A program made the position numbers and the translations under genes. The notes under the pieces are model-generated. The model was not told where the DNA came from. It did no database searches and saw only the letters and a list, made by a program, of their open reading frames with translations. From Clostridia bacterium (lineage in GTDB: Bacteria; Bacillota; Peptococcia; DRI-13; SV3-B141), in assembly GCA_018433015.1 (NCBI GenBank), contig JAHDSB010000062.1, positions 1 to 61,904 on the forward strand: a DNA stretch of 61,904 nucleotides, in the 5' to 3' direction. Numbering within the stretch: the first letter of the stretch is position 1; every line of letters begins with the position of its first letter. This document shows, in pieces, positions 8,640-16,422 of this stretch.

Positions 8640-9545
8640 TTGTTTTATCAAATCATTGTGTTTGTCCTGCTGACTGCGGCAGGATTTTTAATTTGCAGAC
8701 AACTGCTTAAAATTCCAAAGCTCAGTATGAAAAAGAATATCAAAAACCTGAAAACAGAAAAAGAGGAACCGGGCAAGTGGCTCTTAAACCGAGTTGTTAT
8801 GCCCTTAGTAAAGCCCTTTGCACGGCTTATCAGGCTTGACCCGGCAAAGGAAGCTAAAATGGCATCCATGCTGCGGCGCGGAGGGCTGGAGATGACTCCA
8901 AAGGAGTATTATGCCAGGGCTATTCTGTGTGCTCTTTTTACTGTGCCGCCTGCCTTACTGATGTTTGCCATAGGCGCGGCTAACATCGCACCCATTGTCC
9001 TTATATTTTCCGTAGTGGTATATTTCCACTTCACAACCGACCTTAAAGACAAGATGAAGGAAAAAAAGAACCGAATTGAAATGGAGCTTCCCGGCTTTGT
9101 TCGTTCCATCCTATATAAGCTGGACGATATTAAGGGCGGCAGCAACAGGGTAATAGTACAGGTGGACTTAATTCAGATATTTGAGGATTATCTAAAGGTT
9201 GCAAGTGAAGTATTCCGTTATGATGTTTCAGTTCTGGTGATGGAAATGAAAGCAAAGGATATTGAAACCGCCCTGCGAAACTTCAATGAGCGCATTGGGC
9301 TTACAGATGTGTCATTTTTAGTGAACGCCCTTATCGGATTGTACCGAGGCGAGCATCAAGGAGAGGCGCTGGCCTATCTTGCAAGAGATATGGACATCAA
9401 GGCCAAGGAAGCTTTAAAGAAAAAGTTAAATAAGCTGCCCCGCAGGATTAAGATTGCGTCCATCCCTTTGGTGGCCGTAACCCTTGCCAGCCTGCTTTAT
9501 GTCATAGGCTCCCATCTCATTAAATCAATGGGGGGCCTTTTTTAA
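8640..9545 (+). CDS. tadC: TadC-like inner-membrane platform protein
   Basis: The 301-residue protein pairs with TadB as the second platform subunit. It has an N-terminal hydrophobic helix, a central pair of transmembrane helices (about residues 95-135) and a C-terminal helix, with the basic loop KLNKLPRRIKIASI before it as in T2SSF proteins. The TTG start is preceded by AAGGAGG at 8627-8633. It ends just before the pilin cluster. The assignment rests on topology and order. Confidence 0.82.
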   Translation: MFYQIIVFVLLTAAGFLICRQLLKIPKLSMKKNIKNLKTEKEEPGKWLLNRVVMPLVKPFARLIRLDPAKEAKMASMLRRGGLEMTPKEYYARAILCALFTVPPALLMFAIGAANIAPIVLIFSVVVYFHFTTDLKDKMKEKKNRIEMELPGFVRSILYKLDDIKGGSNRVIVQVDLIQIFEDYLKVASEVFRYDVSVLVMEMKAKDIETALRNFNERIGLTDVSFLVNALIGLYRGEHQGEALAYLARDMDIKAKEALKKKLNKLPRRIKIASIPLVAVTLASLLYVIGSHLIKSMGGLF

Positions 9546-9650
9546 TGTGAAAACGGGGGAACCCTTTTCAAAATAAATTTTTAGGAGGTAAGACTCATGT
9601 ACATCAGCAAAACCACAGCCCCAATTACAAAGGAAAGGAGGACACATTCC

Positions 9651-9848
9651 ATGAAAAAGAGGATTACAAACGCTCTTTTGAATGCCAGAAATGTGCTGGC
9701 TAATCCATCCGGAGATCAGATGACTGGCTGGCTTATAGTTGTATTGGTTGTAGTAGTTGTTGGCGCAGTGTTCATGACACTGTATCAAGACTCCATCACA
9801 ACTATTTGGAACAGCATTGTTACCAAAATCACCGGCCTTTTGAGCTAA
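9651..9848 (+). CDS. Flp/Tad-type pilin, copy 1
   Basis: A 65-residue pilin has a basic leader, then SGDQMTGWL and a Val-rich membrane stretch, ending SIVTKITGLLS. The C-terminal 46 residues are almost identical in all four copies. I chose ATG 9651 (GGAAAGGAGG upstream), which aligns the leader with copies 2-4. An alternative ATG at 9597 with its own AGGAGGT would add 18 residues. Canonical Flp pilins have Glu5-Tyr6 after the cleavage Gly; these do not, so cleavage after the G of SGD is an inference. Confidence 0.85.
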   Translation: MKKRITNALLNARNVLANPSGDQMTGWLIVVLVVVVVGAVFMTLYQDSITTIWNSIVTKITGLLS

Positions 9849-9872
9849 TCACAGTCAAAGGTTAGCAGCACG

Positions 9873-9891
9873 GGGGAAGTATGGCTTCCCC
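9873..9891 (+). repeat. Interpilin hairpin 1
   Basis: GGGGAAG-TATGG-CTTCCCC is a perfect 7-bp stem in the 85-base spacer after pilin 1. The same hairpin recurs after pilins 2 and 3. The trailing sequence is CT-rich and not a clean T-run, so mRNA stabilisation, processing or partial attenuation are all possible. Confidence 0.7.
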
Positions 9892-9933
9892 TTTCCTTTA
9901 AACCAAAATCTAAAATAAACGGAGGTATTTGTT

Positions 9934-10143
9934 ATGATAGCTACATTAAAAAACAAAATGCAGAGCCTGGGCCTGGAAGCTAGAAGAGTTATGGCTAATC
10001 AGTCGGGAGATCAGATGACCGGATGGCTTATCGTGGTATTAATTGTCGTTGTGGTAGGCGCAGTGTTTATGACACTGTATCAGGACTCTATCACTACCAT
10101 CTGGAATAGCATCGTTACGAAAATTACCGGTCTTTTGAGTTAA
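9934..10143 (+). CDS. Flp/Tad-type pilin, copy 2
   Basis: The 69-residue pilin has a leader MIATLKNKM followed by a helix-rich basic region, then SGDQMTGW and the Val-rich segment. It differs from copy 1 mainly before the SGD motif. An AACGGAGGT ribosome binding site and the same spacer architecture precede it. It is likely processed by the A24 peptidase encoded at 14898 and polymerised by the CpaF-TadBC machine. Confidence 0.85.
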   Translation: MIATLKNKMQSLGLEARRVMANQSGDQMTGWLIVVLIVVVVGAVFMTLYQDSITTIWNSIVTKITGLLS

Positions 10144-10174
10144 GAGAACTGAACCCCACAGGTAAAGACACATA

Positions 10175-10193
10175 GGGGAAGCATGGCTTCCCC
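10175..10193 (+). repeat. Interpilin hairpin 2
   Basis: The same 7-bp GGGGAAG/CTTCCCC stem lies in the spacer after pilin 2. Loop and flanks differ slightly, so the stem has been maintained while the surroundings drifted. Confidence 0.7.
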
Positions 10194-10238
10194 TATTCCC
10201 TTAAAACCAAAAATAAAAAATAAACGGAGGTATTTGCT

Positions 10239-10448
10239 ATGATAACTACTTTAAAAAATAAAATGAGAATGGCGGCTTTGAAAGCCAGAAACATACTGGC
10301 TAATCCATGCGGAGATCAGATGACCGGTTGGCTTATTGTGGTGCTGGTTGTTGTAGTTGTGGGTGCTGTATTTATGACACTGTATAAAGGTTCTATCACC
10401 ACCATTTGGAACAGCATTGTTACCAAGATCACTGGTCTTTTAAGCTAA
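10239..10448 (+). CDS. Flp/Tad-type pilin, copy 3
   Basis: The 69-residue pilin has a leader MITTLKNKMRM, then CGDQMTGW (Cys in place of the Ser found in the other copies) and the shared Val-rich core. LYKGS replaces LYQDS of copies 1 and 2 near the C-terminus. An AACGGAGGT ribosome binding site precedes it. The extra cysteine just before the presumed cleavage site is the most notable difference. Expression of several variants could give a mixed fibre. Confidence 0.85.
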   Translation: MITTLKNKMRMAALKARNILANPCGDQMTGWLIVVLVVVVVGAVFMTLYKGSITTIWNSIVTKITGLLS

Positions 10449-10472
10449 TCATAGTCAAGCGGCAGTAGTACA

Positions 10473-10491
10473 GGGGAAGCATGACTTCCCC
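10473..10491 (+). repeat. Interpilin hairpin 3
   Basis: This is the third copy of the GGGGAAG/CTTCCCC stem, with loop CATGA, between pilins 3 and 4. Confidence 0.7.
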
Positions 10492-10537
10492 TTTCCCTTT
10501 GAAATCAAAATCTAAAAAATAAATGGAGGTATTTGTA

Positions 10538-10747
10538 ATGATAACTACTTTGAAAAACAAAATGAGAATGGCGGCTGTAAGGGGCAGGAACGTACTATCA
10601 AACCAGTCTGGCGACCAGATGACAGGCTGGCTCATCGTGGTACTTATTGTCGTAGTGGTAGGTGCTGTGTTTATGACGCTGTACCAGGGTTCTATCACAA
10701 CCATTTGGAACAGCATTGTTACCAAAATCACCGGCTTACTTAGCTAA
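10538..10747 (+). CDS. Flp/Tad-type pilin, copy 4
   Basis: The 69-residue pilin begins MITTLKNKMRMAA like copy 3, carries SGDQMTGW and the Val-rich core, and ends as the others do with LYQGS. I chose ATG 10538, which follows GGAGGT at 10525-10530; an upstream in-frame codon at 10523 lies in the ribosome binding site. It is followed almost directly by the TadE-like gene, without the usual interpilin spacer. Confidence 0.85.
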   Translation: MITTLKNKMRMAAVRGRNVLSNQSGDQMTGWLIVVLIVVVVGAVFMTLYQGSITTIWNSIVTKITGLLS

Positions 10748-10794
10748 TGAAAGCCGAAAAAGACATATCCCAAGACGCGGGAGGTGCAAAACGC

Positions 10795-11277
10795 ATGAAC
10801 AGCAGGCACCGGGGCATAGGGGGGAGATTTCCTCCCCCCTTGTCTTTTGAAAAGCTTCTTTTCAGCAGGAAAGGCAGCAGCTATTTTGACCTGATGATTA
10901 AAACACTGGTGGTAATTACGCTTATGGTTACAGTCATGAGTTTTCTAAGTATCTTTACCACCTATCTGAATCTAAACCATGTCTGCCGGCGAGTTGTCCG
11001 GGTAGTTGAGTTGGAGGGAGAAGTATCGGATAAAGCATACGACGTTTTCTACCGCCTCAAACAGCAGACCGGCCTATCGCCGGAAATGACCATCGAGGAT
11101 GTGGAATATTGCGAGGACCAGAAAATACAGTTGAGGGACACTTTTATGGTCACGATGGTATACAGCTACCCTTTTACCATATTTATGCCGTCCTTTGCAC
11201 CGCCTGTTCAAATCAATATACCCATGAAAGTCAGTATTACCGGCATGTCGGAAAAATATTGGAAGCTCTCTGAGTGA
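10795..11277 (+). CDS. TadE-like pseudopilin
   Basis: The 160-residue protein has RKGSSYFDLMI followed by a hydrophobic helix, resembling TadE/DUF4320-type minor pseudopilins that are also prepilin-peptidase substrates. I prefer ATG 10795, with GGGAGGT nine bases upstream, over ATG 10747, which overlaps the pilin stop and lacks a ribosome binding site. A strong GC-rich stem at 10819-10839 lies within the first codons, where the interpilin hairpin would be expected. The Gly before SSYF aligns with the Gly before DQMT in the pilins. Confidence 0.75.
   Translation: MNSRHRGIGGRFPPPLSFEKLLFSRKGSSYFDLMIKTLVVITLMVTVMSFLSIFTTYLNLNHVCRRVVRVVELEGEVSDKAYDVFYRLKQQTGLSPEMTIEDVEYCEDQKIQLRDTFMVTMVYSYPFTIFMPSFAPPVQINIPMKVSITGMSEKYWKLSE
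10819..10839 (+). promoter_or_regulatory. GC-rich hairpin at the start of the TadE-like gene
   Basis: GGGGGGAG and CTCCCCCC pair around a 5-base loop within the first ten or so codons of the 10795 gene. It could slow ribosomes or set the ratio of pilin to minor pseudopilin. It occupies the position of the interpilin hairpins. Confidence 0.5.
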
Positions 11278-11300
11278 GAGTACCGGAAAGGAGAAAAGCT

Positions 11301-11783
11301 GTGGGCAAATTAAAGCATATTTTAAACAACCGAAAAGGCGATGCCTTTATATTTATCCTGATCCTTGTCTTTTTCATCCTGACCCTTTCGGCTATCCTGA
11401 TTGAATATTTTCGCATGGAAAGCTTGTATCAGCAGGTGGAATATGTCCTCCAGAGAGGTGTAAACAGTTCCGTAGAAAATGCCATGCTGGATGAATACCG
11501 CAGGGACGGCAATGCCAGGATGGACAGCGCACTTGCGAAAGACACTATCTATACCTATTTTCACGAAAACATGGAGCTGGATACAGCACTTAACAAATAT
11601 GCCGGTGAACAGTGGGTTTATCAGCTTGAAATCAAGGGCATTGACGCAACCGATGATCCACCCCGGCTGACGCTGGACGGAGCGCTAAAAACCCGCAGCA
11701 TTTTCAGTTTTTTAACAGGGGATGTGCGGCTCCCCTTTAGCATCTCCAGCGTCAACAATAGAATTGAGGAAGGAGGTTCTTAA
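11301..11783 (+). CDS. TadE/TadF-like pseudopilin
   Basis: The 160-residue protein has NNRKGDAFIFILILVF near its N-terminus, again a KG before a long hydrophobic helix, followed by an extracytoplasmic region. It fits a second minor pseudopilin (TadF-like). The GTG start at 11301 follows AAAGGAG by seven bases; an earlier in-frame start at 11274 overlaps the previous gene and has a poorer site. The stop overlaps the ATG of the large secreted protein. The family assignment rests on context plus the KG-hydrophobic signature. Confidence 0.7.
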   Translation: MGKLKHILNNRKGDAFIFILILVFFILTLSAILIEYFRMESLYQQVEYVLQRGVNSSVENAMLDEYRRDGNARMDSALAKDTIYTYFHENMELDTALNKYAGEQWVYQLEIKGIDATDDPPRLTLDGALKTRSIFSFLTGDVRLPFSISSVNNRIEEGGS

Positions 11784-14700
11784 TGAAAGGAAAATTCATC
11801 TTTAACGTTCCGCTTGTAATTTTGTGCTGTCTATTCTTTTCCGTTAAGGCATTTGCCGCATCAAATAGTGACATTGAAATTACGGTTACATCTCCTATAG
11901 ACAGCCTGCAAAGCGAAAACGGCATGGTAGCAGTGGAGCAGTTTCCGGCAGAAATTCCTATCCGTATTACGGCTAATACTGGAGTGCTTACAGAAATCCA
12001 ACTGGAATATGGCGGCCAAAGCAAGGAGATAACGCCGGAATATATGCTTACCATAGAGGATAAGGAGGCTTGCGGCCCCTACACTATCACGGCTAAAACA
12101 GATCAGGGAGCTGTCCTTACCATCACAGCCAACGTCATATTTCAAGTAAAAGCCATCTATGATACCAGATACCGCACTATAGGCATGAACGTTAAGGAAA
12201 TTTATGAGGGCGAAAGGCTGCTAAAGTCTTTTCAGGAACCTGAGCGCATCGACCTTGTGAATGCTAATACCGTTGACGACCATGAACAGGAAAGAATCGC
12301 CGCATGGATAGGCAAATATGACGGCGGCACTTATACACTAAAAGGCAGCAATGTGGTAGAGATTTACGGTTTTTCTTCCGGAAAGCTCTATGGAACCTAT
12401 GATACTGACACGGATTTTGAGCCGTTAACCACCCGTTACGGATGGACGAAAAAGGCACTCATTGCCTTTGAAACCATGCGTTACACAGAAATTACCTATC
12501 AGGCTCCAGTTAAAATTGATGTGGATGCTACCTGGTGCGATGAGAGCAAGCAGAAGATTTATGGAAAGCTCACTGCTCAGGACAAAGGAGTGCCAAAGCT
12601 GCTCTATCCCTATCAGACAACATCAGTTACCTTTACCAAGGATGATATACAGCTGTCCCGAAACTTCATCTATTGCGGCCTTGAATGGGATTACACTCCG
12701 GAAAGTGCCGAATACGCTGATGGAGAAAGCAAAAGTAAGACCAGTATCACGCAGAAAATCAATTATAAAATTCCGGTGACAGATTTTTATTTCAAATTCA
12801 AAGCACAGGATGGAAATGACCTGTCGGTTGCCATCCGCGCCCCAGCCACTGTTAACCAGGGTGATAGCTACACCTTTACCGTAATTTATATGAACAGCGG
12901 AAAGAGTCCGGCCTATGACGTACCCTTAAAAGGTACGGTGGATGACAATATAATAGAAGAAATACCTGATAAACAGGATTTTCCGGCTAATATAAGCAAG
13001 ACATACACTATCAAACGCACAGCTGATACCAAAGCAGATGAAATCCACCTGTGGGCCAACATTGGTGTGCCGGAGGGCTTTATTGACGGAAATCTCAGCA
13101 ACAATACGGCTGCAGTGGTCATTAAGGTGATTGACCCTGAATCAGAGCCAACGCCTGACCCCGGTGATAACCCCGACAAGCCGGATACCCCTGATGAACC
13201 AAATAGTCCTGACAATCCGGATAATCCTCCCGACAAGCCACCCGCCCTGCCGGAACAATGCGACCTGTCGGCAAGCATACTTGCACCGCCTACGGTTTAT
13301 GAGCATGAGAATTACAGTTTTACCGTGAGCTTTACTAACAATTCCGATATGGAACTAAAAGCTGTGCCCCTACAGGGGAAAAGTAATGAAAATACCCTGC
13401 TGCAAATTCCGAAAGCGGCCAATTTTAAACCCCAGGAAACCAAATCCTTTACCATCACCGGTACAGCAGGAAGTGCCGGCGAGGTTTACCGCCTGTGGGG
13501 TAATGTAGAAGCACCAAAGGGATTTACGGATGAAAGCCCCATCAACAATACTGCCCTTTCAAGTATTACGGTGGTGAAACAGCCCATAGACAATCCAGAT
13601 AATCCTGACAATCCTGATGAGCCAGATAACCCTGACGAACCAGATGATCCGAATGAACCGGATAATCCATCCCAAAATGCGTGTGACCTATGGGTAAACC
13701 TGTCGTCTCCACCAACGGTTTACGAAAAGGAGGAATACAGTTTTACCATATATTTTGCCAACTCCACCGACAGAGCGCTGTCAGAAGTGACATTGAATGC
13801 TTCCATCGACGGAAAGGCAGTTTCATCAGTACCTTCTACGGCAAATTTCAAAGCCTATGAAACCAAGACTTACGTCATCAAAAGTACAGCGGGCGAAAAA
13901 GGTGCAGCCATTCATTTAGCAGCTCATGTATCTCCGCCTGAAGGGTGTGAAGATACCAACACCAGCAACAATCAGGCGACGGCGGAAATCATGGTTGCAG
14001 AGCGTCCCTATGACCTGGATGTGCAGAGGATAACACCCGACCGGTATAAAGAAAATCAGACTGTTATCAGTACCATCAAGATATCCAACAAAGGCAGTCT
14101 GGATTTTACGCCGGGACAAAAGGTATCCGTACTGTTTAAAATCCCGGAGCTTTCGCTGCAAAAACGTGTGGATGCCGTGGTTATGGTACAGGATACCTGG
14201 AACATTGTATCGGTCAAATGGGATACTCCCAATGTCCAAGCTGATAAAAATATCACCTTGATTGCTACCATCAATCCCGATAGGGTTTTGGACAATGAAA
14301 CCACCAATGCCAACAATACCTATACTCAAAGAGCCGTTATTCAAAATGTAGACTATGAAAAACCGGAGGAAAGCCGGGTACTGCCCGACCCGCCGAAAAG
14401 AAATGAACAGCCCAGGGTAACATGGTGGGAACAGCGGTACGAAAACGACCAATTTGTATGGAGGCAGTTTTACGCCGAGTTAAAGGTAAAAGCTATACTG
14501 GACTATGACACAAAGGCAAAGGACTACCTTAAATCCGGCTATGGTTATTCTATCAGAGTTACTACGACAATAAGCACCAACTACGACAGGCCGGAGATGA
14601 TTACCGCCCCTCAGACGGCGGAAGTCTATTTGCCTGAATACCGCTATGAAACCGCTATTCCTTTAATCAAGGAGGGCGGTCAATTTACATTTAGGGAAAA

Positions 14701-14896
14701 TCCCGCGTCCCCTTTCCGGTACAAAAAGCAATACATCCCGGTGTGGTTCCCGGATAACAGGGAGTATATTATGCAGCTTCTTGTTACGGATGTCCATACG
14801 CCAGGTGGAACCTTATCCCGTTGGATTACCGGAGGGGAACTTAAAATTCATGTAGTAGACAGCATGTATTCCGATGATGTCACCACAGGAAATTAA
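11783..14896 (+). CDS. Large secreted CARDB-like repeat protein of the pilus locus
   Basis: The 1037-residue protein has a clear Sec signal peptide (MKGKF start, hydrophobic core, cleavage after AFA near residue 25). After an N-terminal domain of about 300 residues come at least three repeats of a CARDB-like beta-sandwich (around residues 345-450, 495-600 and 635-745). Each contains an xAPPTVyexexYSFTV-type strand and a NNTAxxxIxV end. They are separated by Asp/Pro-rich linkers near residues 455-490 and 602-632. No LPXTG motif or C-terminal membrane anchor is visible. Lying inside the Tad operon, it is a candidate pilus-tip adhesin or mating-contact protein; this role is inferred. Confidence 0.8.
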   Translation: MKGKFIFNVPLVILCCLFFSVKAFAASNSDIEITVTSPIDSLQSENGMVAVEQFPAEIPIRITANTGVLTEIQLEYGGQSKEITPEYMLTIEDKEACGPYTITAKTDQGAVLTITANVIFQVKAIYDTRYRTIGMNVKEIYEGERLLKSFQEPERIDLVNANTVDDHEQERIAAWIGKYDGGTYTLKGSNVVEIYGFSSGKLYGTYDTDTDFEPLTTRYGWTKKALIAFETMRYTEITYQAPVKIDVDATWCDESKQKIYGKLTAQDKGVPKLLYPYQTTSVTFTKDDIQLSRNFIYCGLEWDYTPESAEYADGESKSKTSITQKINYKIPVTDFYFKFKAQDGNDLSVAIRAPATVNQGDSYTFTVIYMNSGKSPAYDVPLKGTVDDNIIEEIPDKQDFPANISKTYTIKRTADTKADEIHLWANIGVPEGFIDGNLSNNTAAVVIKVIDPESEPTPDPGDNPDKPDTPDEPNSPDNPDNPPDKPPALPEQCDLSASILAPPTVYEHENYSFTVSFTNNSDMELKAVPLQGKSNENTLLQIPKAANFKPQETKSFTITGTAGSAGEVYRLWGNVEAPKGFTDESPINNTALSSITVVKQPIDNPDNPDNPDEPDNPDEPDDPNEPDNPSQNACDLWVNLSSPPTVYEKEEYSFTIYFANSTDRALSEVTLNASIDGKAVSSVPSTANFKAYETKTYVIKSTAGEKGAAIHLAAHVSPPEGCEDTNTSNNQATAEIMVAERPYDLDVQRITPDRYKENQTVISTIKISNKGSLDFTPGQKVSVLFKIPELSLQKRVDAVVMVQDTWNIVSVKWDTPNVQADKNITLIATINPDRVLDNETTNANNTYTQRAVIQNVDYEKPEESRVLPDPPKRNEQPRVTWWEQRYENDQFVWRQFYAELKVKAILDYDTKAKDYLKSGYGYSIRVTTTISTNYDRPEMITAPQTAEVYLPEYRYETAIPLIKEGGQFTFRENPASPFRYKKQYIPVWFPDNREYIMQLLVTDVHTPGGTLSRWITGGELKIHVVDSMYSDDVTTGN

Positions 14897-14897
14897 T

Positions 14898-15299
14898 ATG
14901 CTGCTGTTTTGTGCCGTCCCGCTCTTGTGGGCGGCTATCACTGATTTTAGAAAGCGGATCATACCTGACTGGACGTGGATTGTAATTATTCTAATTGGAA
15001 GTGTATCCGCTTTTCTTTTTCTATACCCGACCCTGGCTCAGCGGATTGCGGGATTTCTGCTGCCGGGCATCTGCCTGTTTATTCTTGCCATAAAATACGG
15101 CGGTGTGGGTGGGGGCGACATAAAGCTGACAGCAGCGATGGGCTTTTGTTTCGGTCTGAATGCCCTTGCATTCATCCTCTTTTTTGCCCTGTTTCCTGCC
15201 TGCATCTATGCAAGAGCAACGCGGCAAAGAAGTGTTCCTCTGGCCGTATTTTTATGCATCGGCTTTTTTGTATATGCCGGTGCTTTATATATAGTTTGA
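14898..15299 (+). CDS. A24-family prepilin peptidase
   Basis: The 133-residue polytopic aspartic peptidase should cleave the leaders of the four pilins and the TadE/F-like proteins. Both catalytic aspartates are visible: TDFRKRIIPD near the N-terminus and the GxGD motif GGGDIKL in the middle. The small size, without the N-methylase domain, is typical of TadV/CpaA enzymes. ATG 14898 (ACAGGA upstream) avoids overlap with the previous gene; ATG 14874 is an in-frame alternative. Its presence makes the locus self-sufficient for processing. Confidence 0.88.
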   Translation: MLLFCAVPLLWAAITDFRKRIIPDWTWIVIILIGSVSAFLFLYPTLAQRIAGFLLPGICLFILAIKYGGVGGGDIKLTAAMGFCFGLNALAFILFFALFPACIYARATRQRSVPLAVFLCIGFFVYAGALYIV

Positions 15300-15335
15300 T
15301 TGACCTGTTGGATTAGATAGAAGGAGGTATTATTC

Positions 15336-15425
15336 ATGGAACTGAAAGCAATTTTAGCTGTCATGCTGTGCCTGGTGATTGCAGGCGGCGCAGTATATCT
15401 GCATATTAAAAGAAAAAAGAAATAA
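15336..15425 (+). CDS. Small single-pass membrane peptide
   Basis: A 29-residue peptide starts at ATG 15336 with AAGGAGGT upstream. It is one hydrophobic helix followed by a basic tail (HIKRKKK). It lies just after the prepilin peptidase and before a terminator, so it is the last gene of the pilus transcript. It is too short for family assignment. The strong ribosome binding site and clean helix-plus-basic-tail form support coding. Confidence 0.5.
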   Translation: MELKAILAVMLCLVIAGGAVYLHIKRKKK

Positions 15426-15436
15426 GGGCTGAGCGG

Positions 15437-15466
15437 AAAAGGGACGGAAGTACCGTCCCTTTTGCC
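15437..15466 (+). terminator. Terminator closing the Tad operon
   Basis: AAAAGGGACGG and CCGTCCCTTTT form an 11-bp stem with a 5-base loop and terminal Ts. It separates the pilus transcript from the next operon. Confidence 0.8.
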
Positions 15467-15491
15467 TGCCAATAGATAGGAGTGAAAAATA

Positions 15492-16100
15492 ATGGACGAG
15501 GAAAAACGCATGGTGGATAGCTTTGAGGTGAAACACGCCATTCATGTTGGAGATAGACAAATCATTTTTGCGGTGGATGATACGAAAACCGATTATCCGT
15601 ATATGGTGTGCAACTGCACCTGGGATAATCCCTTTGGGGTGGAGGAATATTCTAATGCCGCAGCAAGCGCAGACTATCTTGAAATGATGACCGAGTTTAC
15701 CAGCCGTGTGTCGGCACAGCTTGAAGCGGTCAAGACAGAACGGGATAAAATTACCGTTCCATTGCAGCTATTTACGCTGGAGCATTGTATTCCAAACGAT
15801 TATGGAGGGAGCATTGAAAACAAGGTGGTAGTCATTCGTGCTGAATGCCTGCGTCCAGAATACCGTACTGCCGATAAGCAGCTTGTACTGGCCACAGGCG
15901 GCTTTGGCGCTCATGCCAACTCCAGGGGCCGTGCGGTCTATACCGTGAACCTCTATTCCGGAAAGGAATCCCGTTGGAACCGGGAAGACATTTTGGGTAT
16001 GGTTAAGCCTGAATGTATGCCCGATTGGGCAAAGGAACGGTTAAAGCAGATACAAACAAAGCGGCAAGTGAAACATAAAAAACAGGAGCCGGAACGATGA
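15492..16100 (+). CDS. Conserved-type ICE protein, function unknown
   Basis: The 202-residue soluble protein is not one I can name. It begins an operon of acidic-start, basic-end small proteins that all finish in a similar ER tail (EPER, HELER, NDLER) before the giant helicase. The central GGFGAHANSRGRAV stretch is glycine-rich and may bind a ligand or nucleic acid. GATAGGAGTG upstream gives a fair ribosome binding site. There is no signal peptide. It probably has an accessory role in the ICE DNA-processing module. Confidence 0.6.
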   Translation: MDEEKRMVDSFEVKHAIHVGDRQIIFAVDDTKTDYPYMVCNCTWDNPFGVEEYSNAAASADYLEMMTEFTSRVSAQLEAVKTERDKITVPLQLFTLEHCIPNDYGGSIENKVVVIRAECLRPEYRTADKQLVLATGGFGAHANSRGRAVYTVNLYSGKESRWNREDILGMVKPECMPDWAKERLKQIQTKRQVKHKKQEPER

Positions 16101-16112
16101 GGAGGCTGAGCT

Positions 16113-16409
16113 ATGGAAAAGGAAATAAACGCGGGTTATACAATCACTGACCGGCTGACTGTGGGAAATTCGGAATTTATCATTGGACAGCGCGATACGG
16201 CTCCGGCACAGTTTGTTACATGGAAATGTATAAAAGGTGAAAAAGATTACTTCTGGGGTCATTATCTGGGTGACAGGCTGGCGGCTGTCGAGGATTTATG
16301 CAAACGCGCCCTTGAAGAAATAGAATACTTACGAACCTTTCAGCAAGAGAAAAGCACCTCTGGAAAAACAGCTCGACAGGTAAAAAGACATCACGAACTG
16401 GAGCGATAA
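16113..16409 (+). CDS. Small ICE protein, function unknown
   Basis: The 98-residue protein follows the previous gene by 12 bases and has a basic C-terminus ending HHELER. It shares the wording of its first half with the 15492 product (a beta-rich segment ending in a C-x-W-like element), so the two may be distant relatives. No catalytic motif is evident. It is part of the same operon. Confidence 0.55.
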   Translation: MEKEINAGYTITDRLTVGNSEFIIGQRDTAPAQFVTWKCIKGEKDYFWGHYLGDRLAAVEDLCKRALEEIEYLRTFQQEKSTSGKTARQVKRHHELER

Positions 16410-16422
16410 GGAGGAATGAAAA

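Noticed and set aside
9651-10747. Regular repeats resembling a CRISPR array
   Set aside because: Repeats are whole pilin genes with start, stop and ribosome binding sites.
12913-13278. Minus-strand ORF rich in Ser-Gly-Leu
   Set aside because: It is the complement of the Asp/Pro linker DNA of the secreted protein, an artefact of low complexity.
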